Source of the DNA: Arenibaculum pallidiluteum | GTDB taxonomy: Bacteria > Pseudomonadota > Alphaproteobacteria > Azospirillales > Azospirillaceae | DNA: 64,000 nt | NCBI RefSeq assembly: GCF_017355985.1 | Contig: NZ_JAFIQU010000021.1 | Span: 33,618-97,617, forward strand | Direction: 5' to 3' | Shown here: piece by piece, positions 36,891 through 44,880 of the stretch | How positions within the stretch are numbered: the stretch's first letter is position 1 | Layout of the letters: every line of letters begins with the position of its first letter | Notes under the pieces: model-generated | Told to the model about the DNA's origin: nothing | Seen by the model: the letters and a program-made list of their open reading frames with translations, nothing else | Databases searched by the model: none | Made by a program: the position numbers and the translations under genes

Positions 36891-37625
36891 TCAAGCGCCC
36901 AGGCCCGCCAGCATTTCCCGTGGCGCATCGGTGAACACGGCGCTGACGCCCCAGTCCAGCAGAACCCGTGCCCGCTCCGGATCGTTCACGGTGTAGCAGA
37001 GCACAGGGCGCCCGGTGGCGCGGTAGGCCGCCACCGTCTCGGCGGTCTGGCGCTTCGCGTTCACGTTGATGGTGGCGGCCGCCAGCCGGTCGGCCACGGC
37101 GCGCCAGTCCGGCGCCTCCTCGTCCATGAGGTATCCGCGCGGCCAGTCGGGCGCCACGGCCATGGCCGCCTCCAGGCTCTCGACGGCGAAGCTGGACACC
37201 AGCACTGGCAGCCCGCCCCGCCAGTAGCGGCGCGCCGTCTCAAGCGCGGTGCGGGCGGTCTCGCCCTCGCGCCCGGCGCAGGGCTTGATCTCCAGGTTGA
37301 TCCCGAGGCCGAGCCCTGCCGCGAGGTCCAGGAACTCCTCCAGGGTCGGCACGCGCTCGCCCGCGTACTCCGCCGAGAACCAGCGCCCGGCGTCCAGGCG
37401 GCGGAGTTCGGCCAGGGTCATCTCGCGCACCGCGCCCTGCCCGTCGGTGGTGCGCTCGACCCTGTCGTCGTGCATCAGGATCGGGGCGCCGTCCGCCGTC
37501 AGCTTCACGTCGACCTCGACCCAGCGCGCGCCTTGGGCATGGGCGAGCCGGATCGAGGCCAGCGTGTTCTCGGGCGCGTGGGACTTGGCGCCGCGGTGAC
37601 CGATAACCCTGGGAAGCTCGAGCAT
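36891..37625 (-). CDS. Glycerophosphodiester phosphodiesterase
   Basis: Hydrolyses glycerophosphodiesters to glycerol-3-phosphate and an alcohol. It is a cytosolic GDPD domain of 244 residues with no signal peptide. The conserved residues are all visible: His10-Arg11 in RVIGHRGAKSHAPENTLAS with Glu19-Asn20, Glu37 and Asp39 in WVEVDVKLTADG, His52-Asp53 in ILMHDDRVERTTDG, and LGINLEIKPCAGREGE. The ATG at 37625 has GAAGG upstream. This is the UgpQ type. It is divergent from the lysine aminomutase-like gene with a 101-base gap holding the palindrome ACCATATGGT. Confidence 0.93.
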   Translation of the reverse strand: MLELPRVIGHRGAKSHAPENTLASIRLAHAQGARWVEVDVKLTADGAPILMHDDRVERTTDGQGAVREMTLAELRRLDAGRWFSAEYAGERVPTLEEFLDLAAGLGLGINLEIKPCAGREGETARTALETARRYWRGGLPVLVSSFAVESLEAAMAVAPDWPRGYLMDEEAPDWRAVADRLAAATINVNAKRQTAETVAAYRATGRPVLCYTVNDPERARVLLDWGVSAVFTDAPREMLAGLGA

Positions 37626-37666
37626 GGAAGCCTTCGTGGAATGATCGCTGACGGGGCTGGACCGAT

Positions 37667-37676
37667 ACCATATGGT
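37667..37676. promoter_or_regulatory. Palindrome ACCATATGGT between divergent genes
   Basis: This 10-bp perfect palindrome lies in the gap between the GDPD gene and the aminomutase-like gene and is identical to the core of the 14-bp palindrome at 21858-21871. Confidence 0.3.
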
Positions 37677-37726
37677 TCGCATCCGATCAGCCCCGGTCAG
37701 ATCGCAGCCAGGTCCCCTTCGATCCC

Positions 37727-38815
37727 ATGGACAACGCCCGACCGGCGCGCGGCCTGGACGCCCTCGTGGCGGCGGGCGTGCTCGATTCCGAGCGCGCAGC
37801 CGGCCTCGGCGGGGTGGCCGAGCGCTACGCCATCTCCGTGACGCCCTACCTGCTCGACCGCATCGCCGCCGGATCGGCGGCCCTCGCGCGCCAGTACATC
37901 CCCGACGCCGCCGAGGCCGAGACCGCGCCCGAGGAGCGCGCGGACCCGATCGGCGACGAGGCCCACAGCCCCGTCCGCGGCATCGTGCACCGCTATCCCG
38001 ACCGCGTCCTGCTGAAGCTGCTGCATGCCTGCCCGGTCTACTGCCGCTTCTGCTTCCGGCGCGAGATGGTGGGGCCGGGCGGCGACGCGCTGGACGGTCC
38101 CGCACTGGAAGCCGCGCTGGCCTATATCCGCGAGCGCCCGGAGGTGTGGGAGGTGGTCCTGACCGGGGGCGACCCGCTGGCGCTGAGCCCCCGCCGCCTC
38201 GATGCCGTGCTGTCGGCGCTGGACGGCATCGCCCATCTCGGCGTGGTGCGCATCCACAGCCGCGTCCCGGTGGCCGATCCGGCCCGGGTGACGCCCGAGC
38301 TGGTCTCCGCCCTGCGCGGTCGCGACAAGGCGGTGTGGCTCGCCGTGCACGCCAACCACCCGGACGAGCTCGGCCCCGAGCCGCGCTCGGCTCTCGCCCG
38401 GCTCGCCGATGCCGGGATCCCGCTGCTGTCCCAGACGGTGCTGCTGCGCGGGGTCAACGATGATGCGGCGACGCTGGAGGCCCTGTTCCGCGCCCTGGTG
38501 CGCAACCGGGTGAAGCCCTACTACCTGCACCATCCGGACCTGGCGCCGGGCACCGGCCATTTCCGCGTCGACCTCGCGCGCGGCCGGGACCTCGTCGCCG
38601 GCCTGCGCGGCCGGGTCTCCGGGCTCTGCCAGCCGACCTACGTGCTCGACCTGCCGGGCGGCCATGGAAAGGTCCCCGCCGCGCGCCCGCACCTCGTGCC
38701 CGACGGGGAGGGACGCTTCGCCGCGGAGGACTGGCAGGGCCGCCGGCACGCATACCCGCCCTGCGGCGAGCCCGGGAACGGGAGTTGTGGGCCTGTGGAC
38801 GAAGTGTTGTCGTAA
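37727..38815 (+). CDS. Lysine 2,3-aminomutase-like radical SAM enzyme (KamA/EpmB)
   Basis: Radical SAM/PLP enzyme, 362 residues. The cluster motif is LLHACPVYCRFCFRREMVGP (Cys102, Cys106, Cys109). EVVLTGGDPLALSPRRLDAV and VRIHSRVPVADPARVTPEL follow. The PLP-lysine is probably Lys315 in VLDLPGGHGKVP. Length and the weak C-terminal extension fit the EpmB branch, which makes beta-lysine for modifying elongation factor P, better than catabolic KamA. efp and epmA, often adjacent, are not in the window, so the role is provisional. The ATG is at 37727; there is only a weak ribosome binding site. Confidence 0.88.
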   Translation: MDNARPARGLDALVAAGVLDSERAAGLGGVAERYAISVTPYLLDRIAAGSAALARQYIPDAAEAETAPEERADPIGDEAHSPVRGIVHRYPDRVLLKLLHACPVYCRFCFRREMVGPGGDALDGPALEAALAYIRERPEVWEVVLTGGDPLALSPRRLDAVLSALDGIAHLGVVRIHSRVPVADPARVTPELVSALRGRDKAVWLAVHANHPDELGPEPRSALARLADAGIPLLSQTVLLRGVNDDAATLEALFRALVRNRVKPYYLHHPDLAPGTGHFRVDLARGRDLVAGLRGRVSGLCQPTYVLDLPGGHGKVPAARPHLVPDGEGRFAAEDWQGRRHAYPPCGEPGNGSCGPVDEVLS

Positions 38816-38946
38816 GGGCAACAATTCGTCGCAAACGCGGCGACTTACCGGTTGCAGATTTCATTATCCGACGACAGGCTTGCCCGGGGCGGCGATCCCT
38901 GCCGGGAGCAGCCGGATGGCCGCGGAACGATCGGAGGCTTGTGTTG

Positions 38947-39405
38947 ATGAGGATCTTCGCTGCCGCTGCCATGGCCGGGCTGTTGCTGGCCGGCGCGGGT
39001 GTCGCCGGAGCCCAGTCGGTTTCGAGCTCGGGCGCCACCATCAAGGAGCGCCAGGAGCACATGAAGGCCATGGGCGGCGCGATGCGCACCCTCGGCAACT
39101 ACGTGAAGAAGGAAGGCGGCGTCAGCCTGGACGACGCCAAGAAGGCGGCGACGACCCTGAACGAGCGGGCCTCGGGTCCCGTCTGGACGCTGTTCCCGGC
39201 CGGCAGCATCGGCGACAGCGCGGCGCGTCCCGAGATCTGGTCGCAGGAAGCCCAGTTCAAGAAGGCCGCGGCCGACTTCCAGCAGGCCAGCTCCCAGCTC
39301 GTCCAGGCCGTGAATGCCGGCCAGGACGCGCAGATCGCCCAGGCCTTCGGCGCGACCGGAAAAACCTGCGGCACGTGCCACGAGGCCTTCCGCGTCAAGA
39401 AGTGA
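38947..39405 (+). CDS. Cytochrome c'
   Basis: Periplasmic class II c-type cytochrome of 152 residues, a four-helix bundle that binds NO or CO and shields cells from nitrosative stress. The signal peptide is MRIFAAAAMAGLLLAGAGVA, cleaved near AGAQS. The single haem site is near the C-terminus, TGKTCGTCHEAFRVKK (Cys141, Cys144, His145), the hallmark of this class. ATG 38947 is nine bases after GGAGG; GTG 38941 is an alternative. Its stop overlaps the GTG start of the dihaem cytochrome gene, so the two are translationally coupled. Confidence 0.92.
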   Translation: MRIFAAAAMAGLLLAGAGVAGAQSVSSSGATIKERQEHMKAMGGAMRTLGNYVKKEGGVSLDDAKKAATTLNERASGPVWTLFPAGSIGDSAARPEIWSQEAQFKKAAADFQQASSQLVQAVNAGQDAQIAQAFGATGKTCGTCHEAFRVKK

Positions 39406-40349
39406 CCGGCCGGCCCTTTTCCGCCGCCCTGCTGACGCTCGCGCTTGCCGCGGGCGTCGGCACGGCTTTCGTCGGCATCGCGGCCGCTCAGGACGTGGCG
39501 CCCGGTGCCAAGCCGGACGCAACGCCGGGCGCCGCAGTCGACGCCACCGCGGCCGACGCCGCCGCGGTCGAGCGCGGCGCCTATGTCTTCAACGCCGCCG
39601 GATGCGTGGGCTGCCACACGGCTAAGGACGGCCAGCGCCTCGCCGGCGGGCGCGGGATCGAAACGCCCTTCGGCACCTTCTACGCCCCCAACATCACGCC
39701 GGACCCGGGGACCGGGATCGGCCGCTGGACGGAGGGCGACCTCGCCCGGGCTTTGCGCGAGGGTAGGGCGCCGGACGGATCCGCCTACTACCCGGCCTTT
39801 CCCTACACGTCCTACACCGCCATGACGGACGGGGACGTCCGCGACCTCTGGGCCTATCTCATGGCCCAGCCCGCGGCGGTCCAGCCGAACCGCCAGCACG
39901 AGCTGTCGCCCCCCTTCGGCTGGCGGTTCCTGATGACGGCCTGGCAGGCCCTGTTCTTCGATTCCGGGCCGCTGCCGGACCAATCCGCGAGGCCGGCGGA
40001 ATGGCGCCGCGGCGAGTATCTCGTGCGCGTGCTCGGCCATTGCGGGGAATGCCATACGCCGCGCAACACCCTCGGCGTCACCGATGGCGGCGAGCTGCTG
40101 GCGGGCGCGGCCAAGGGGCCCGAGGGCAAGCCGATCCCCAATCTGACCCCCCATGCAGACGGGCTCGCCGACTGGTCCGCGGGCGACATCGCGACGGTGC
40201 TGGAAATCGGGATGCTGCCCGATGGCGACTTCGTCGGCGGCGGAATGAACGAGGTCGTCCAGAACCAGACCTCGAAGCTGAGCGCCGAGGACCGCCGCGC
40301 CATCGTGGCCTATCTGCGGGACATCCCGGCGCTGCCGACGCCGAAATAG
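39402..40349 (+). CDS. Dihaem cytochrome c
   Basis: Periplasmic electron carrier of 315 residues. The start is GTG 39402, overlapping the cytochrome c' stop. A signal peptide (LLTLALAAGVGTAFVGIAAA) precedes two haem-binding modules: AAGCVGCHTAKDGQRLAGG (Cys68, Cys71, His72) and LGHCGECHTPRNTLGVTDGG (Cys214, Cys217, His218). Axial Met candidates occur in YTAMTDGDVRDLWAYLMAQP and GGGMNEVVQNQTSKL. The architecture matches cytochrome subunits of membrane alcohol/aldehyde dehydrogenases and electron donors to cytochrome c'. No dehydrogenase gene is adjacent. Confidence 0.92.
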   Translation: MTGRPFSAALLTLALAAGVGTAFVGIAAAQDVAPGAKPDATPGAAVDATAADAAAVERGAYVFNAAGCVGCHTAKDGQRLAGGRGIETPFGTFYAPNITPDPGTGIGRWTEGDLARALREGRAPDGSAYYPAFPYTSYTAMTDGDVRDLWAYLMAQPAAVQPNRQHELSPPFGWRFLMTAWQALFFDSGPLPDQSARPAEWRRGEYLVRVLGHCGECHTPRNTLGVTDGGELLAGAAKGPEGKPIPNLTPHADGLADWSAGDIATVLEIGMLPDGDFVGGGMNEVVQNQTSKLSAEDRRAIVAYLRDIPALPTPK

Positions 40350-40387
40350 CGGCGGGCCGGCGCTCCGGCCCGGCTCCGAACGAGAAC

Positions 40388-40413
40388 GGGGCGGCGATGC
40401 CCGTCGCCGCCCC
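40388..40413. terminator. Hairpin between the dihaem cytochrome and catalase genes
   Basis: A perfect 10-bp stem, GGGGCGGCGA (40388-40397) with TCGCCGCCCC (40404-40413), lies between convergent genes. On the minus strand it is followed by GTTCTCGTTC. Confidence 0.65.
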
Positions 40414-40442
40414 GCCCGCTCCGGCTCAGCTCGGCCGCCCGC

Positions 40443-42179
40443 CTACTCGGCGGCCTGGCTCTGCGAGCCGCCCTCGACGATGGGCTTGCGCATGCCGCCC
40501 AGGACCTCCTCGGCGCTGGCCCTGTAGTTCTTCACCGAGCTCGTCCACTGGCCCCAGACGGTCGTGTCGATCTTGTCGCCGTTGTTGCCGAGGTTCTGCA
40601 GCCGGCGCTGGTCTTCCTCGGTCAGCACCTGCTTGGGCAGGGGCTGCAGCTTGCGCACGTCGTCGGCGGTCATGCCCAGGATCTCGCCGACACGGCGGCC
40701 GTAGTCGTCATGGACCAGGAAGAAGTGCCAGAGCATGCGCTCCTGCACGTCGCGTTCGCACTGGCCGAGCAGCGTGCCCATGTTGAGCACGAGGTCGTCC
40801 CGCTCCCAGTCCATCATGGTGCAGTACCGGCCGCGCGCCTGGACGTAGTCGTTGCGCCGCTCGATCACGCTGCGGGTCAGCCGCCCGCGGATCTCGGGCG
40901 GGTTGTTGGGCTGCTCCTCGGCGACCTGCAGGCCGTTGTGGATCGACGGCTCGAAGTTCACGTGCGGGTTCTGCCCCGGCGCCTTGTCGCGGTAGAACGA
41001 CATCTGGCCGCCCGACTGGTTGGTCGCGACCTTGCCGCCCTTGGGCTGGTTCACCGGGAGCTGCAGGTAGTTCGGGCCGACGCGATAGCGCTGGGTGTCG
41101 GAATAGGAGAAGGTCCGGCCCACCAGCATCTTGTCGTCGGAGAAGTCTAGTCCGTCCACGAGCACGCCGGTGCCCATGGCGATCTGCTCGTTCTCGTTGA
41201 AAAAGTCCTCGACGTTGCGGTTCAGCGTCATGACGCCGACATGGCGCAGCGGGAAGTCCTTCTCCGGCCAGATCTTCGTGTCGTCCAGCGGATCCCAGTC
41301 CAGCTCGGGATGGTCGTGGTCCTCCATGATCTGAACGAAAAGGTCCCACTTCGGGTGGTCGCCCCGCTCGATCGCCTCGAACAGATCCTTGGAGGCCGAG
41401 CCGAGATCCTGCCCCTGCACCTTGGCCGCCTCCTCGGCGGTCAGGCTGGCGATGCCCTGGCGCGGGTGGAAATGGTACTTCACCAGCACGGTCTCGCCCT
41501 GGGCGTTGACCATCTTGTAGGTGTTGACGCCGAAGCCCTCCATGTGCCGGTAGCTCGCCGGGATCCCGCGCGGGCTGAACAGATGCGTCAGCATGTGCAT
41601 GGATTCCGGCGTCTGGCTCATGAAGTCGAAGATCCGATTTGGCTCCTGGCGGAACGTGATGGGATCCGGCTTCAGCGAGTGGATGACGTCGGGGAACTTG
41701 ATGGCGTCGCGGATGAAGAAGATCGCGAGATTGTTGCCGACGAGGTCCCAGTTGCCGTCCTCGGTGTAGAACTTGACCGCGAAGCCGCGGGGATCGCGGG
41801 CGACCTCGGAGGAGTCGCGGCCGCCGATCACGGTCGAGAACCGGATCGCCAGCGGGGTTTTCTTTCCGGCCTGCTGGAACAGCTTGGCGCGGGTGTACTT
41901 GGAGGCCGGCTCGTCGCCGATCTTCCCGGTCGCCTCGAACTCGCCGTAGCAGACGAAGCCGCGGGCATGCACGACGCGCTCGGGAATGCGCTCGCGGTCG
42001 AAATGGGAGATCTTCTCGAGGAAATGGTAGTTCTCGAGGGTGGCCGGACCGCGGCTGCCGACGGTGCGCTGGGACTGGTTGTTGCTGACGGGATGCCCCT
42101 GCCGGGTGGTCAGGATGCCTTCCGACGGCCGCGGTGCGCCGCTCGCGCCCGAGCGGGACTCGCTGAGATCCTTGTCCAT
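40443..42179 (-). CDS. Monofunctional haem catalase
   Basis: Decomposes hydrogen peroxide. The 578 residues are slightly longer than small-subunit catalases. The catalytic His71 is in [19 protein letters not shown] and the conserved Asn pair in [20 protein letters not shown] (about 148-150). The proximal haem ligand is Tyr359 in [18 protein letters not shown]. No signal peptide is present, so it is cytosolic. The ATG at 42179 has AAGGGAGA upstream. Transcription is expected from a strong promoter at 42366-42395 giving a leader of about 180 bases. A perfect 15-bp dyad overlaps that promoter, implying control by a Fur-family or peroxide regulator. Confidence 0.96.
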   Translation of the reverse strand: MDKDLSESRSGASGAPRPSEGILTTRQGHPVSNNQSQRTVGSRGPATLENYHFLEKISHFDRERIPERVVHARGFVCYGEFEATGKIGDEPASKYTRAKLFQQAGKKTPLAIRFSTVIGGRDSSEVARDPRGFAVKFYTEDGNWDLVGNNLAIFFIRDAIKFPDVIHSLKPDPITFRQEPNRIFDFMSQTPESMHMLTHLFSPRGIPASYRHMEGFGVNTYKMVNAQGETVLVKYHFHPRQGIASLTAEEAAKVQGQDLGSASKDLFEAIERGDHPKWDLFVQIMEDHDHPELDWDPLDDTKIWPEKDFPLRHVGVMTLNRNVEDFFNENEQIAMGTGVLVDGLDFSDDKMLVGRTFSYSDTQRYRVGPNYLQLPVNQPKGGKVATNQSGGQMSFYRDKAPGQNPHVNFEPSIHNGLQVAEEQPNNPPEIRGRLTRSVIERRNDYVQARGRYCTMMDWERDDLVLNMGTLLGQCERDVQERMLWHFFLVHDDYGRRVGEILGMTADDVRKLQPLPKQVLTEEDQRRLQNLGNNGDKIDTTVWGQWTSSVKNYRASAEEVLGGMRKPIVEGGSQSQAAE

Positions 42180-42365
42180 TGCTTTCTCCCTTAGGTGTTC
42201 TTGGCAATCATGAAAGCGGCACCCGGCCGGCGGGCGTCCATGGACGCACCCGGGAAGGTCGGGTCCGGCCTTGCGGCCGATCTGGCACGGATGCGGTTCT
42301 CCACCGTGCTAGGGCTCGATCCGGCTCCGCGGCCCGCGCGGCCCGTCGAAGCGGCTTGCCTTGGA

Positions 42366-42395
42366 ATTAGAATGATTCTAAGAAGGGGGTGTCAA
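42366..42395 (-). promoter_or_regulatory. Strong promoter of the catalase gene
   Basis: On the minus strand: consensus TTGACA (42395-42390), an 18-base spacer and TCTAAT (42371-42366). The spacer and -10 are occupied by the dyad TTAGAATGATTCTAA (42367-42381). Confidence 0.7.
42367..42381. promoter_or_regulatory. 15-bp perfect dyad, Irr/PerR-type operator
   Basis: TTAGAATGATTCTAA is a perfect inverted repeat (TTAGAA-N3-TTCTAA) resembling the Irr (ICE) and PerR box shapes. It overlaps the catalase -10 and the spacer of a weaker divergent promoter (TTGCCT 42356-42361, TAAGAA 42379-42384). Confidence 0.65.
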
Positions 42396-42406
42396 GGAGG
42401 ATCGCC

Positions 42407-42583
42407 ATGGCCATCCTTAATCGTCTGATCCAGAGCATCGAAGCGTCCGGCGGCTCGCTCGCCATGGACGAGGGCCGTCTCACGATCCGTGGCTCCGTAC
42501 CCAGCCGCCTGCTGATGCAGGTCCACCGGCACCGTCGGCGGCTCGAACGCCTGCTGTCCGAGACCACCGCCCTGCACGGCTGA
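42407..42583 (+). CDS. Small hypothetical protein, 58 aa
   Basis: Begins MAILNRLIQSIEASGGSLAM and continues with a short beta-like piece (GRLTIRGSVP) and a basic helix (LLMQVHRHRRRLERLLSE). The ATG at 42407 has a perfect AAGGAGG, which argues that it is translated. It starts 26 bases after the catalase-promoter dyad and is divergent from catalase, so it probably shares the same operator. No family is recognised. A longer form from GTG 42389 is less likely. Confidence 0.6.
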   Translation: MAILNRLIQSIEASGGSLAMDEGRLTIRGSVPSRLLMQVHRHRRRLERLLSETTALHG

Positions 42584-42688
42584 TGAACCGTGTTCCTATC
42601 CGAACGTTCCCTTGCTGCGGCAAGATCGTTCGTTAGGCTGATTATCACCATAGCCAACGCCTGGCGAGGTTCCAAGGGAGGACCGCCG

Positions 42689-42997
42689 ATGGCTCAGCTG
42701 ATTCCCCTCAATGCCCACCGGGAGGTCGAGGCCTTCGCCGAGAAAGTGGCGGATGTCTGCCGGCGGCGCCTGCTGGAAAGGCCCCGCGATCCGGTTCCGA
42801 TCGAGCACATCATGGACCAGACCGCCGCGGCCCGGCCACGGGTCGAGGCCGCCGTCGCCTGGCTCAGCCGCGCGGGCAGGCTGCACCTCGGCCATTATGC
42901 GCTGCGCTCGCGCCCGCATGTCGCGATCGACGCGGTCGACCGGATCGACGATGTGTCCGCGCGTGCCGGGCGGGCCGCCGATGCGCCTCACGCCTAG
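42689..42997 (+). CDS. Hypothetical protein, 102 aa
   Basis: MAQLIPLNAHREVEAFAEKV followed by a helical region (ADVCRRRLLERPRDPVPIEH), then AAARPRVEAAVAWLSRAGRL, which looks like a winged-helix-type fold but is not assignable. The ATG at 42689 is preceded by AAGGGAGGA. It lies 105 bases after the 58-aa gene and 38 bases before the second Irr-like gene, all on the plus strand. The upstream gap contains CGAACG / CGTTCG inverted repeats (42601-42606 / 42627-42632). The function may relate to the adjoining regulator, but this is only context. Confidence 0.6.
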   Translation: MAQLIPLNAHREVEAFAEKVADVCRRRLLERPRDPVPIEHIMDQTAAARPRVEAAVAWLSRAGRLHLGHYALRSRPHVAIDAVDRIDDVSARAGRAADAPHA

Positions 42998-43035
42998 CCG
43001 CCCCGCAAGCAGCGGGCTCGCACGGGGGGCTGCCC

Positions 43036-43584
43036 ATGCCCCATAGGCGGCGGAGCGGCCCTACGGCCGACCAGCTCCACCAGATCGGCCTGCGGGCGAC
43101 CGAGCAGCGGGTGGCGCTCCTGTCCCTGCTGTTCGGCGGGGCGGACCGGCACGTCACGGCCGACTCCCTGTACCGCGAGGCCCGCGCTGCCGGGATCGCC
43201 GTCGTCCGGGCGACGGTCTACAACACGCTGCATGCCCTGGCGCAGCACGGGCTGCTGCGGGCGATCGTGGTCGATGCCGAGCGCACCTATTTCGACACCA
43301 ACACCACGCACAGCTGTCATCTCTACTGCGAGGACAGCGGCACGCTGCATAATCTCGACGACGACCTGCCTGCCCTGCGCGAGCTGCTGGAGCAGCTCGG
43401 CGCCCCGCCGGCCGACCGGGTCGACGTCCTGATCCGGCTGAAGGCGGGCGCCCGTCCCCCCGGCCACGCCGCGGCCCTCCCCCTGAATTCGTCTGACACT
43501 CCAGATGGCCATCCGGCCGACCATCCGCCGGCCGCCGTCACGCTTCGGCCGCCCCCGAAACAACAGCCTGCCGATCGGCGCTAG
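43036..43584 (+). CDS. Second Irr-like Fur-family regulator with altered metal cluster
   Basis: 182-residue paralogue of the irr product at 30345-30764. The DNA-binding domain is intact (QIGLRATEQRVALLSLLFGG, VRATVYNTLHALAQHGLLRA). In the regulatory segment YFDTNTTHSCHLYCEDSGTL, the His-His-His...His cluster of the first copy is replaced by Ser93, Cys94, His95 and Cys98, with His92 added. A Pro/Ala-rich C-terminal tail (about 138-182) is extra and may be partly spurious. ATG 43036 has a G-rich ribosome binding site. It is clustered with catalase and a divergent dyad, so a peroxide- or metal-responsive role is plausible. Confidence 0.83.
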   Translation: MPHRRRSGPTADQLHQIGLRATEQRVALLSLLFGGADRHVTADSLYREARAAGIAVVRATVYNTLHALAQHGLLRAIVVDAERTYFDTNTTHSCHLYCEDSGTLHNLDDDLPALRELLEQLGAPPADRVDVLIRLKAGARPPGHAAALPLNSSDTPDGHPADHPPAAVTLRPPPKQQPADRR

Positions 43585-43619
43585 GATCGCCGCGTTCCAA
43601 CCCGGACCGCGGAGGACCC

Positions 43620-44033
43620 ATGAGCCAATCACCTTCCGCCGGCGCCCCGAGCGCCGGACCCGACGCCGGCGTCTCGCGGGCGATCGCCGTGATCTTCGAG
43701 GTCCGGCCCGCCGCGGGGCACATGCAGGACTATCTCGACATCGCCGCCGACCTGCGCGCCGAGCTCGAGCAGATCGACGGGTTCCTGTCGGTCGAGCGGT
43801 TCCAGAGCCTGTCGGACCCTGGAAAGCTGCTGTCCCTGTCGTTCTGGCGCGACGAGGATGCGGTGCGGCGGTGGCGCGGCCGCGCCGCGCACCGGGTGGC
43901 GCAGGCCCGCGGACGGGGCGGCGTGTTCGTGGACTATCGCCTGCGGGTCGCGGCCGTCCTGCGCGACTATGGCATGGAGGCGCGGGACCAGGCGCCTGCC
44001 GACAGCCGCGAGGCCCTGGAGACCGGCCGCTGA
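43620..44033 (+). CDS. Antibiotic biosynthesis monooxygenase (ABM) domain protein
   Basis: 137 residues with a ferredoxin-like dimeric alpha-beta-barrel domain: RAIAVIFEVRPAAGHMQDYL, then RAELEQIDGFLSVERFQSLS, LLSLSFWRDEDAVRRWRGRA and a final helix. Members include haem-degrading or quinol oxygenases and many uncharacterised small enzymes; the catalytic residues are not distinctive here. ATG 43620 follows GGAGG. Its stop overlaps the ATG of the TauE/SafE permease (TGATG), so the two genes form a coupled unit. Confidence 0.87.
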   Translation: MSQSPSAGAPSAGPDAGVSRAIAVIFEVRPAAGHMQDYLDIAADLRAELEQIDGFLSVERFQSLSDPGKLLSLSFWRDEDAVRRWRGRAAHRVAQARGRGGVFVDYRLRVAAVLRDYGMEARDQAPADSREALETGR

Positions 44034-44782
44034 TGCCGCCGATCCCGGACCTGGTTGCGACGGCGCTCGTCTTCGTGCTGGCGGGCTTCGTCAAGGGCGT
44101 GATCGGCCTCGGCCTGCCCACGATCGCCATCGGGCTGCTCGTTCTCGTGATGGCACCGGCGCAGGCCGCCGCGGTCCTGATCCTGCCGTCGCTTGCGACC
44201 AATGCCTGGCAGCTCGCGGGGCCGGGCCTCGTGCCGCTGCTCCGCCGGCTCTGGCCCATGATGGTGGCGATCGTCGCGGGAACCCTTGGTGCGGGAACCA
44301 TCGGTGCGGGCTGGCTGGCCGGTGACGGCCGGCTCGCCATCGGCGGGCTCGGCGCGGCGCTGGCGGCCTATGGACTGCTCGGCCTCTCGGGTGCGCGCTT
44401 CTCGGTTCCCGCGCGGCTCGAGCCCTGGCTCTCCCCCGCGGTCGGCGCCGCGACCGGCGCGATCACGGGTGCGACCGGCGTCTTCGTCGTTCCGGCCGTG
44501 CCCTACCTTCAGGCGCTCGGCCTCGGGCGGGACGCGCTGGTCCAGGCGCTGGGGCTGTCCTTCACCGTGTCGACGGTGGCGCTGGCCGCGAGCCTGGCCG
44601 GGCAAGGGGCCTTCCGCCTGCCGGAGGCCGGGATGTCGCTGCTGGCCCTCGCGCCGGCGCTCGCGGGAATGGCGCTGGGCCGCCGGATCCGCGGCCGCAT
44701 CGGCCAGCGCGCCTTCCGCCTGTGCTTCTTCCTGGGGCTGCTCGCCCTCGGCGGACACCTGCTGCTCCAGGCGCGGAGCTGA
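44033..44782 (+). CDS. TauE/SafE family permease
   Basis: Inner-membrane protein of 249 residues with about eight helices in two related halves. The first half starts LVATALVFVLAGFVKGVIGL and GLPTIAIGLLVLVMAPAQAA, the second AVGAATGAITGATGVFVVPA, both with the family glycine-rich loops. The group exports sulfite, sulfonates or organosulfur anions; the substrate is not determined. ATG 44033 overlaps the preceding stop, indicating co-translation with the ABM-domain protein. Confidence 0.9.
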   Translation: MPPIPDLVATALVFVLAGFVKGVIGLGLPTIAIGLLVLVMAPAQAAAVLILPSLATNAWQLAGPGLVPLLRRLWPMMVAIVAGTLGAGTIGAGWLAGDGRLAIGGLGAALAAYGLLGLSGARFSVPARLEPWLSPAVGAATGAITGATGVFVVPAVPYLQALGLGRDALVQALGLSFTVSTVALAASLAGQGAFRLPEAGMSLLALAPALAGMALGRRIRGRIGQRAFRLCFFLGLLALGGHLLLQARS

Positions 44783-44880
44783 CCCCCGGCGTCCGGGCGC
44801 GGGATCGCAAGCGCGATCAAGCCGCGGCGCCGTATGCTCCACCGCGGGCATTCGATGCGGGCATCCGAGCGGAGGGCGGC

